From positions 1 through 7,843 of the forward strand of contig CAMHDB010000084.1 of NCBI GenBank assembly GCA_946183715.1: DNA of 7,843 nt, written 5' to 3'. The DNA is from an uncultured Oscillibacter sp. Lineage in GTDB: Bacteria; Bacillota; Clostridia; Oscillospirales; Oscillospiraceae. Position 1 is the first letter of the stretch, and every line of letters starts with the position of its first letter. Positions 1-6,240 of this stretch are shown in pieces. Under the pieces are notes generated by a model. The model made no database searches. It saw only the letters and a list, made by a program, of their open reading frames with translations, and was not told the origin of the DNA. A program made the position numbers and the translations under genes.

Positions 1-367
1 CAATCGAGATGGGATTCAGTCCGACCGCGCCCCCGACAGGCCGCGCCGACGTACCCAGCCGCCGCGCGAGTTCGCCGTAGGTGACGGTTTGCCCATAGAG
101 GATGTCGAGGAGCGCTTGCCAGACCCTTTCCCGGAAAGGCGTACCGTGCGGGGCGAGCGGCGGCGTGAAGTCCGGCGCAGCCCCGGCGAAATAGGCATCC
201 AGCCAGCGCGCCGACTGTTCAAAGACCGCAAGCGGCGCTTCCTCATACGACCCCGGGCACCCTTCTAAAAAGTGCCGCTGTCCGTCGAAGTAGAGGCCCG
301 TCAGGGCCGCGCCGTCGGAGCACAATGTCAGCGCGCCGAGCGTGGACGCGTAGTGGCAGACGTACAT
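1..367 (-). CDS. ogt: O6-alkylguanine-DNA alkyltransferase (methylated-DNA--protein-cysteine methyltransferase), partial, C-terminus off the window
   Basis: Suicide DNA repair protein that moves the alkyl group from O6-alkylguanine onto its own cysteine. Only the first 122 residues are visible, and the frame stays open to the left edge. Residues 1-70 are the variable N-terminal domain. From residue 75 the family core begins: GTPFRERVWQALLDI, YGQTVTYGELARRLG (helix-turn-helix region, about 91-105) and VGGAVGLNPISI (111-122). In the family this last segment runs directly into the catalytic PCHRV, so the cysteine should lie a few codons beyond position 1. The ATG (365-367) shares one base with the queT stop (TAATG), which suggests translational coupling; the upstream GGGCGG is only a weak ribosome site. 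The motif is usually GRNP in bacterial relatives but GLNP here (Leu117). The family call is firm; ogt rather than another name for the same activity is a choice. Confidence 0.93.
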   Translation of the reverse strand, partial: MYVCHYASTLGALTLCSDGAALTGLYFDGQRHFLEGCPGSYEEAPLAVFEQSARWLDAYFAGAAPDFTPPLAPHGTPFRERVWQALLDILYGQTVTYGELARRLGTSARPVGGAVGLNPISI

Positions 368-882
368 TATTTTTGTCCGCCCGTCAGGCGCGGGAGCGCG
401 CGCAACAGGAGCAGTCCGAGGACGTAACAGGCGAGCAGTTCGCCGAAGCCGACCGTAAAGCCGTTGAACAGCCACGCGCGGAGGAAGTTTTCGCCGTCCT
501 GCGCGGCGAACCACGCGATTTCCGCGCCGATAATCACGGCGTTGCACACGACGGGCGGCATGGGCGCCAGCCACGGATTTTTGAGGCGGGAAGTCCAGAG
601 GGCCGCCAGAAGCGTGGCGGACGTGCCGATGACGCAGTCGAGCAGGAACGGCGAGAACAGATTCGCGATAAAACAGCCGACCGTCAGGCCGAAAATGGCC
701 TCCGGGAACAGGAACGGCAGAACCGTCATAGCCTCCGCGACGCGGAACTGAATCCCGCCGTACTGCGGGACGGGTACGAACACCGTCAGGACGGCGTAGA
801 GGGCGGCGATAAGTCCGGCCTTGGCAATCTGCCGCGTCGAGACCGACTCTTTGAGCGTGGATACGGGCTTGGGACTGTGCAT
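367..882 (-). CDS. queT: QueT family queuosine-precursor (preQ1) transporter
   Basis: Small integral membrane protein of 171 residues, the usual size for QueT. This family is the likely substrate-binding (S) component of an ECF-type vitamin importer, taking up a queuosine precursor such as preQ1 for tRNA modification. The family signature is clear: QIAKAGLIAALYAVLT (18-33), IQFRVAEAMTVLPFLFPEA (44-62) and LLDCVIGTSATLLAAL (80-95). About six hydrophobic segments are visible, roughly 18-36, 50-62, 63-79, 82-97, 108-126 and 141-161. The basic N-terminal tail of about 17 residues precedes the first helix. The start is supported by AGGAGGA at 890-896, seven bases upstream. The stop overlaps the alkyltransferase start by one base. 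No energising ECF ATPase or T subunit lies in the window, so it would share a module encoded elsewhere. The substrate is inferred from the family only. Confidence 0.92.
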   Translation of the reverse strand: MHSPKPVSTLKESVSTRQIAKAGLIAALYAVLTVFVPVPQYGGIQFRVAEAMTVLPFLFPEAIFGLTVGCFIANLFSPFLLDCVIGTSATLLAALWTSRLKNPWLAPMPPVVCNAVIIGAEIAWFAAQDGENFLRAWLFNGFTVGFGELLACYVLGLLLLRALPRLTGGQK

Positions 883-904
883 GGGAAGTTCCTCCTGATT
901 TTTT

Positions 905-918
905 CCGGCGGGGGCCGG
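905..918 (-). other. GC-rich hairpin between the HD-GYP gene and queT
   Basis: A perfect 5-bp inverted repeat, CCGGC-CCCC-GCCGG as read on the minus strand, lies in the 45-base gap upstream of queT. On the transcribed strand it is followed by six A residues (899-904) and then the queT ribosome site, so it is not a rho-independent terminator for this operon. Read on the plus strand, the T-run comes before the stem, so it does not fit a terminator that way either. It may stabilise or process the downstream mRNA or shape access to the ribosome site; no function is shown. Confidence 0.45.
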
Positions 919-927
919 TATTGTACT

Positions 928-3903
928 TTATGTTTCGTCGGGGGGTTCGAGTTCGCCGAACGCCCCTTTGTTGACCAGTTCCATGAAGGCCTTGACGACC
1001 TCGGGGCTGAGCTGTGTCCCGGTCGACCGCTGGATTTCCGCTACCACGTCGCGGAGGCGCATTTTCTTTCGATACGGGCGCGTGGAGAACATGGCGTCGA
1101 AGGTGTCGGCGACGGCGATAATACGCGCGATTTCTGGTATTTCGTCCCCCTGCAGTCCGCGCGGGTAGCCCTTGCCGTCGAGGCGCTCGTGATGATACCC
1201 CGCGCCAATGGCCAAGTCGGGCGCAATCGTGATTTCTTTCAGAATATCGTAGCCGCGCTGGGAGTGGCTTTTCATGACGGCGAATTCCTCGTCGGTGAGG
1301 CGTCCGGGCTTGTTGAGGATGTTGTCGGGAATGCTGATTTTGCCGATATCGTGCAGAAGCGCGATATTCCGGATGTCGTCGACTTCCTCGACACTCTTGC
1401 CCATCTGTTCCGCGAGCATGGCGGAGTAGGCCGCCACGCGGGCCGAATGGCCCCTCGTGTAGGCGTCCTTCATGTCGATACACTTCGCGAATACAACCGT
1501 AATCTCCCGGACAAGCTGCTTTACTTTCTCCTTCTCCTTCAACAGAATTGCGGTCTTTCGGCGGAAATAGAGCGTCACCGCGCCGGAGGCCAGCGCTATC
1601 AGCAGGAGTACGCACAGCGCACGGAACCAGAGACGCTCATAAAGTCCCTTGTCCTTGATAATCGTCACCGTGAGAGACTGCGCTTCCTCCCCGGTATTCT
1701 CGTGGAGAATGGCGAGGTGAAAGCGGTAAGTCCCGCCGTCTAAGTTGGTATAGCCGACAGGCCCGAGTTCGCGCTTGGTCATGGTGACGGAGGTGTCGTC
1801 GAAGCCTTCAAGGCGGAATCCGACGTGCGGATTGTTCAGGGAGTAGGTAAAGACATGGGGGTAAATGACGAGGCGCTTACAGTCATGCGGTACGTGAATC
1901 TCGTTTTGCCCGTGGAGGGGAATGCAGCGGTCGTCCGCCGTCAGGTAGGGAATGGACATCATGATTTCGTCGTCGCCGGTGTCGCCGTTGATATTCACGG
2001 CGCTGACGCCCTTGGAACCCGCGATGTAAAGCGTGCCGTCGTCGGAAAGGTAGCTGTAGGAGTTGGCGGTCGCGACGCTGGGCAGTCCGCAGGCCGTGTC
2101 GAACAGGGTGTAGTCCATGTTCTCCCGGTCGGCGAGGAGTTCAGCGCGCTGTAAGACGTAAATTCCGTTACTGCTCAGAACCCAGACCATGCCGTTTCCG
2201 CTGAAATAGAGGTCGAAGTTGTTGGAATACGGGAAATGCTGCAGGGTTGTGATTTGCTCGTCCCTCATCCACGCGATAGAGTTACTGGTGATAATCCAGA
2301 AAAGTTCGGGGTCTGCGGCGTCGCGCTTGATTCGGAGAATCACTTCCGATTCCAATCCATGTTCCAATGTCAGGCGCGTGACGCCGTTACTGTGCGCGGG
2401 GTCGGCGACGTAGATTCCGTCGCCGTCACTGCCCATGTAGAGTTTCCCGTCCGGGCCTTCCTCTAAACACAGAATTTCCAGATTGTTCAGGCCCTGCGCG
2501 CTGGCGTAAAGGGCGGACACTTCCCCGTTTTCGAGAATCGCCACCCCCGCGTTCGTCGCCACGGCCATGTTGCCCCCGGAGAGTTCCAGCATGACCCGCG
2601 CACGGTGGGAGGGCAGTCCGTCCGCGTCCGTGTAGTTCGATACGCTGTCCGTTGCGCCGTCGTAGCGCATGAGGCCCTTGGCGCTGGCGGTGCCTAACCA
2701 TAAAATATCGTGGCTGTCACGGCGGATACTCCGTATCCGGCACCCCCGCGCCGCCTCCGTCAGACTGTTCTCCATGCGTTCGCACTGGTCGCCGAGAATC
2801 AGCAGTCCGGTTTCGGTGCCGACGTAGAGCGCCCCCCGGTACATGCAGGTACTGTTCACGACGAGCGGGTCAATATCCGCCGCGTGGAACAAGTCCGTAA
2901 AGCGGTTCTCCACGATTTTCATGACGCCCTGTCGCGTCGACGCGAACCACAAATTCCCCTGATAGTCGACCATCATCCGGTGGACTTGCGTCGTCATGGG
3001 GAGATTCTGCACTTGTGTGAAGTTGTGCTGTGCGTCGAGGTAGCCGATACCGTTCTCCGCGCAGAGCCACACGCTTCCGCCGACGTATCTGAGGGCGTGG
3101 ATAGTCTTCAACGGAGCAATGGAAATGGTCTCGATGTCCGGCAGTCCGGCGGAGAGGTCGCCGTAGAGGATTTCGGAGCCGTGCGTGCCCAGAAACACAA
3201 AGCCGGGGTTCTCCAAGTCCGGGTAAATGGAGTTGACGGCGTTCGGGAATCCGAGGTCGTCGCTGTTCCGGAAGGTCAATACCCGTCTGTCCCGTATGGA
3301 GAAAAAGGAGCCGGTATTCGTAGAGCCGTAGAGGACGCCGTCGGCCCCCCGTATCAGGTCGGCGACGTACTGCATATTCAGGCGGTTGTCGTCGACGTGC
3401 CGGACGGTCAGGGAGGCGTCGATGTAGTCCACGCCCATGGTCGTGGCGACGAAAATATTGCCGTCGGGGTCTTCCGCGATGGCCTGTACGAACGAGGAGC
3501 GGAGGCTTTCCGCGCGGTTGAACGGCGTAAACGCTTCGTCCTCCAGCAGGAAAAGTCCGTGGTCGTTGGTGCCGACCCAGAGGCGCTGTCTGGAATCCAC
3601 GAACAGGCACTTGACGCTCGTCACGCCCTCGTAGCGCTGAAAGGTATTGCTGTCGTAGCGAATCAGGCCGCCGTAACTGCCAATCCAGATGAAGCCGTCC
3701 GGCGACTGCACGATGTCGTTGGCCTCGGACGTGGGGAGGCCGTTGGTACTGTCGTAGAGCACGGAGGCGTAGCCCGCGCCGATTTCGCCCCGGGAATCGA
3801 GGGCGATGGTATCGGCGGCCCCGGCCCACGCCGTAAGGGCGAACGCAAGAAGGAACGCCGCCGCGATTCCGCCGCTCCGTGCCGCTTTTGAAAATTTTTC
3901 CAT
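928..3903 (-). CDS. Membrane sensor with two-propeller ectodomain, Y_Y_Y domain and cytoplasmic HD-GYP cyclic-di-GMP phosphodiesterase domain
   Basis: Protein of 991 residues. Order: basic N-terminus and signal sequence (hydrophobic 13-29, likely cut near AGA-AD); about 14 Reg_prop-type repeats over roughly residues 55-640, of the kind PDGFIWIGSYGGLIRYD and QGNLWFASTRQGVMKI; a Y_Y_Y domain about 670-750 (FRLEGFDD, YTNLDGGTYRF); one membrane helix about 759-780; a charged linker helix; then HD-GYP about 800-980. Catalytic residues are all present: H819, H851-D852 with K855 (HDIGK), H880, H904-H905, the signature HHERLDGKGYP (904-914) and D933. HD-GYP domains hydrolyse cyclic-di-GMP to pGpG or GMP, so an outside signal bound by the propellers is inferred to tune its level. 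An ATG at 3903 with a strong ribosome site is preferred over the frame's upstream extension to 3963, which would overlap the lipoprotein gene and put 20 residues before the signal peptide. Ligand unknown. Confidence 0.93.
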   Translation of the reverse strand: MEKFSKAARSGGIAAAFLLAFALTAWAGAADTIALDSRGEIGAGYASVLYDSTNGLPTSEANDIVQSPDGFIWIGSYGGLIRYDSNTFQRYEGVTSVKCLFVDSRQRLWVGTNDHGLFLLEDEAFTPFNRAESLRSSFVQAIAEDPDGNIFVATTMGVDYIDASLTVRHVDDNRLNMQYVADLIRGADGVLYGSTNTGSFFSIRDRRVLTFRNSDDLGFPNAVNSIYPDLENPGFVFLGTHGSEILYGDLSAGLPDIETISIAPLKTIHALRYVGGSVWLCAENGIGYLDAQHNFTQVQNLPMTTQVHRMMVDYQGNLWFASTRQGVMKIVENRFTDLFHAADIDPLVVNSTCMYRGALYVGTETGLLILGDQCERMENSLTEAARGCRIRSIRRDSHDILWLGTASAKGLMRYDGATDSVSNYTDADGLPSHRARVMLELSGGNMAVATNAGVAILENGEVSALYASAQGLNNLEILCLEEGPDGKLYMGSDGDGIYVADPAHSNGVTRLTLEHGLESEVILRIKRDAADPELFWIITSNSIAWMRDEQITTLQHFPYSNNFDLYFSGNGMVWVLSSNGIYVLQRAELLADRENMDYTLFDTACGLPSVATANSYSYLSDDGTLYIAGSKGVSAVNINGDTGDDEIMMSIPYLTADDRCIPLHGQNEIHVPHDCKRLVIYPHVFTYSLNNPHVGFRLEGFDDTSVTMTKRELGPVGYTNLDGGTYRFHLAILHENTGEEAQSLTVTIIKDKGLYERLWFRALCVLLLIALASGAVTLYFRRKTAILLKEKEKVKQLVREITVVFAKCIDMKDAYTRGHSARVAAYSAMLAEQMGKSVEEVDDIRNIALLHDIGKISIPDNILNKPGRLTDEEFAVMKSHSQRGYDILKEITIAPDLAIGAGYHHERLDGKGYPRGLQGDEIPEIARIIAVADTFDAMFSTRPYRKKMRLRDVVAEIQRSTGTQLSPEVVKAFMELVNKGAFGELEPPDET

Positions 3904-3910
3904 ATTCCTA

Positions 3911-3917
3911 TCCTCCC
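3911..3917 (-). promoter_or_regulatory. Ribosome binding site that sets the start of the HD-GYP gene
   Basis: GGGAGGA on the minus strand lies seven bases before the ATG at 3901-3903, in the 19-base gap after the lipoprotein stop. This supports the 3903 start over the in-frame start at 3963. The downstream protein then begins MEKFSKAARSGG and leads straight into a signal peptide. Confidence 0.8.
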
Positions 3918-3922
3918 GCGCG

Positions 3923-5854
3923 TCAGCTACGCATATTGTACAGAGACGCGACGACCCGCTCATAATTCCGGTCTTCGCTGAGGAGTTGGAAGTCTACGAG
4001 GCGCTCGAGCGTCTCGTACTGCGCCTTCAAGACCGCATATTCCGATTCCGCGATTGCGGCGGGCGGTCCGTTTTTTAAAATCTCGTACTGGGTCTTTGTG
4101 CTGTCGGACTGAAAGTCCTCGCCGCCGTTCAGGAAGGTGTAGGCGTAGCGGGTCAGCATGCCGCGGGTCTCCATACCCACGACGCCCCGGGCGTTATCGG
4201 CCCTTCTGCGCGCGAGGCGGAGTTCGTCGAACCCCGTGCCGCCGGGGGATTCCGACAACGCGCCGTCTTTCCATTCGTAGAGCGCGAACTGGGATTCCGT
4301 GCCGTTCTCCGCGCGGTACGCCCCCGAAAACGCCGCGAACAGTTCGTCGGTGCCGTCGCCGTTGAGGTCGAGCAGGCGGACGTAGCACAGGCGGGTGCCC
4401 GTGTCCATGGACAGGTGGTCGAGCACGAAAAGTTTATGCAGCAGCGCCGTGGCCATGCGGTGCCGGTCGGAATGTTCGGGAGGCGCCGGGACGCGTTCGG
4501 CGGCCCCGTCCGAGACTGCCGCCGCCCACGCGTCGAGATACGAGACCATGTCGCGCAGGGGACAGGCCGCGTAGAGCGTATCCGTGAACGACGCGTAGGG
4601 GGACTCCCGGTACTCCGGCGAGGCGCCCGTTGTCGGCGCCCACTGTCCGCGCGGGTAGGTCGCCTGTACGCCGTCGCTCGTGACGCGGACGACAGCCGCG
4701 CCGTTTTCGCGGGCCTCGTACCAGCTTTCCGTGACGGTCGCGCCGCCCTCCCGGAAGCGGAACGTCTGTCCGCTGTTAGTACGGTTCACGCTGGTCGAGG
4801 TTTCCACGAGGGCGACGGTGCCGTCGGGGAGTTCCGTCAGGGTGCCGCTCTGCTGTCCTCCCCAAGATTCCTCCCCGGCGACGAGTTTCGCTTCGCCTTC
4901 GACCCAGCCGTAAATCTCAAAGGAGTCGCCGCCGACCAGCGTACTGAACAGGCACAGATAGGGCACGCCGTCCCCGGCGAGGTCGGCGAGAATCACGCGA
5001 CCGCGGTCGGTCTCGTAGGAGCCGTAGCCGAGGACGGCGTAGGGCTCGTCCCAGAATACGGGCTTCTCGTAGAGGGGCTTGCCGTAGCCGCTGAAGCCGT
5101 AGAACTTCCCGCGAATGCCGTCGGAGAGGAGTTTGGCGTAGGCGACGGCTTGCGCGGCGCTCATGCGGCAGTTTTCGCGGTTGCCGTAGTAGGGGGCGTT
5201 TGCAAGGACTTCCATGGCGTCGGCGCGGCGGGCCTGTTCGGCGCTCTCGTCGAGCCGGTCGCGCAGGGCCTCCAATTCCCGGATGAGCGTAGCCTCCCGC
5301 GCCACGACTAACGCGCGTTGCAACAGTTGCGCCGCCTCGTCGGGCTTGTCCTCCGCCAGCAGAAGCGAGACCATTTTGCCGTAGGCCGCGCCGCCGGACG
5401 GGTCTAAATCCAGTGCCGCCTGATAGTAGCTGCTCGCAATCTCGTGACTGTAGGCGTCGGTCATCGCGCCGTCGTCCCGCGCCGCCGACAGCGCCTCGTC
5501 GCCGAGACGCAGGTAGTAGTTGACAAGCGTCCGTTTGGCCTCCGGGCCGCTGTCGAGTTCGCAGGCCTTTTTATAGTCGAGCAGGGCGGCGCGGTGGTAG
5601 GAATTTTGTTCGGTACTGTAGGGCTTGGCGCTGTCGGCGAGGGCGGCGTAGGCGTTACCGCGCCCCATGTAGGCGGAGGCGCGGCGGGCGTTCCTGTCGA
5701 GAATCGCGCTGTAGGTCGAGACCGCCGCGTCGTACTGCCCCCGCTCCATTTGCAGGTGCGCCTCCTCCAACTGCCTCCGGTAGCTGTCGCCGCAGGCGCT
5801 CAACAGTACACACAGGCATACCGCCCACAGTACGCGGTAGATTTGCTTTCTCAT
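3923..5854 (-). CDS. Putative TPR-containing lipoprotein with two DxxGDG calcium-loop-like motifs
   Basis: Protein of 643 residues that I do not recognise as a named family. The N-terminus is a lipoprotein signal: basic RKQIYR, a hydrophobic stretch, then the lipobox LSAC with the lipidated cysteine at 21, which places it on the outer face of the membrane. Residues about 28-165 look like degenerate tetratricopeptide repeats (GQYDAAVSTYSAILD..., ALLDYKKACELD, SYYQAALDLDPSGGAAY), followed by a charged helical stretch to about 215. The rest is beta-rich with two similar modules, each carrying an acidic loop: ADLAGDGVPYL (about 288-298) and LDLNGDGTDEL (about 495-505). The latter resembles FG-GAP/VCBS or dockerin-like calcium loops. 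The ATG at 5854 is chosen, 15 bases after the cupin stop; an in-frame GTG at 5860 would add two residues. Neither has a good ribosome site. It sits 19 bases before the HD-GYP sensor, so a shared envelope role is plausible but inferred. Confidence 0.85.
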   Translation of the reverse strand: MRKQIYRVLWAVCLCVLLSACGDSYRRQLEEAHLQMERGQYDAAVSTYSAILDRNARRASAYMGRGNAYAALADSAKPYSTEQNSYHRAALLDYKKACELDSGPEAKRTLVNYYLRLGDEALSAARDDGAMTDAYSHEIASSYYQAALDLDPSGGAAYGKMVSLLLAEDKPDEAAQLLQRALVVAREATLIRELEALRDRLDESAEQARRADAMEVLANAPYYGNRENCRMSAAQAVAYAKLLSDGIRGKFYGFSGYGKPLYEKPVFWDEPYAVLGYGSYETDRGRVILADLAGDGVPYLCLFSTLVGGDSFEIYGWVEGEAKLVAGEESWGGQQSGTLTELPDGTVALVETSTSVNRTNSGQTFRFREGGATVTESWYEARENGAAVVRVTSDGVQATYPRGQWAPTTGASPEYRESPYASFTDTLYAACPLRDMVSYLDAWAAAVSDGAAERVPAPPEHSDRHRMATALLHKLFVLDHLSMDTGTRLCYVRLLDLNGDGTDELFAAFSGAYRAENGTESQFALYEWKDGALSESPGGTGFDELRLARRRADNARGVVGMETRGMLTRYAYTFLNGGEDFQSDSTKTQYEILKNGPPAAIAESEYAVLKAQYETLERLVDFQLLSEDRNYERVVASLYNMRS

Positions 5855-5869
5855 CGCCACGGGCCGGAA

Positions 5870-6214
5870 TCATTCCATGACAATCAGCGCGACCATCTCC
5901 ATGGGCGCGTCGGAGACGTTCTCAATAGAGTGGCTGTCGCCGTAGCCTGTCGCGCAGACATCCCCGGCCCGCACGGTGACGGGCGTCCCGTTGTCGTTGA
6001 AGAGCGCCTCCCCGCGAATGATATAAAAGAACTCGGTCTCGTGCTGGTGGTCGTGGAACCCGATGGAGTGTCCGGGCTCCACGGTGATGTGGGCGAAGAG
6101 GCGTCCGTGCCCGTAGAGGCCTTCTTTATTCGTCAGGTCTTTGATATTGACGGTGCCCTTGCCGTTGCGGAGGCATTCGTCGCGGCGGGGGCAGTTTTCG
6201 GAACGTGTGACCAT
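5870..6214 (-). CDS. Small single-domain cupin protein
   Basis: Protein of 114 residues with one conserved beta-barrel cupin domain. Cupin motif 1 is seen as GHSIGFHDHQHETEFFYIIRG (48-68), with predicted metal ligands H54, H56 and E61. Motif 2 is GDVCATGYGDSHSIEN (84-99), with H95 as the fourth ligand; the usual proline of this motif is replaced (GYGDSH). The N-terminal 30 residues are basic and include C8 and C14 (CPRRDEC), then a short strand segment. No signal peptide, so cytoplasmic. Such small cupins include isomerases, dioxygenases and sugar-binding or regulatory proteins, and the sequence alone does not say which. The start is supported by AAAGGAG at 6223-6229, eight bases upstream. 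It begins 26 bases after the helicase-loader stop and ends 15 bases before the lipoprotein start. Confidence 0.9.
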   Translation of the reverse strand: MVTRSENCPRRDECLRNGKGTVNIKDLTNKEGLYGHGRLFAHITVEPGHSIGFHDHQHETEFFYIIRGEALFNDNGTPVTVRAGDVCATGYGDSHSIENVSDAPMEMVALIVME

Positions 6215-6240
6215 GGTAAAAACTCCTTTCGAGATATCCT

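Noticed and set aside
16..246. Minus-strand frame of 76 codons at the left edge
   Set aside because: Its translation is arginine- and serine-rich with no family features, while another frame over the same bases gives a clear alkyltransferase N-terminus.
899..918. Hairpin plus six-base homopolymer as a rho-independent terminator
   Set aside because: On the transcribed strand the hairpin is followed by A residues, not T. On the plus strand the T-run precedes the stem.
919..926. GTACAATA ahead of queT, matching the same octamer at 3934-3941 ahead of the HD-GYP gene; possible -10 element TACAAT
   Set aside because: No -35-like hexamer lies 16-18 bases upstream at either place, and the second copy is inside lipoprotein codons (Leu-Tyr-Asn-Met). 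Two copies of eight bases can occur by chance.
325..1743. Open plus-strand frame of 472 codons antisense to queT and the HD-GYP gene
   Set aside because: It runs across two well-identified genes and the gap between them, gives a low-complexity charged translation with no recognisable domain, and is explained by the GC-rich codon pattern of the real genes on the other strand.
2710..3891. Open plus-strand frame of 393 codons antisense to the propeller region
   Set aside because: Shadow of the minus-strand sensor gene; no domain, no credible start signal, and composition matches a reverse-strand artefact. The same applies to the plus-strand frames at 4415-5311 and 5444-6244.
3904..3963. Upstream extension of the HD-GYP gene to a start at 3963
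   Set aside because: It would overlap the lipoprotein gene by about 40 bases, has no supported ribosome site, and places 20 residues before an otherwise normal signal peptide.
5866..5876. GGAATGATTCC palindrome at the cupin stop
   Set aside because: The two halves have a one-base centre, so no hairpin can form, and it overlaps coding sequence; no operator function can be supported.
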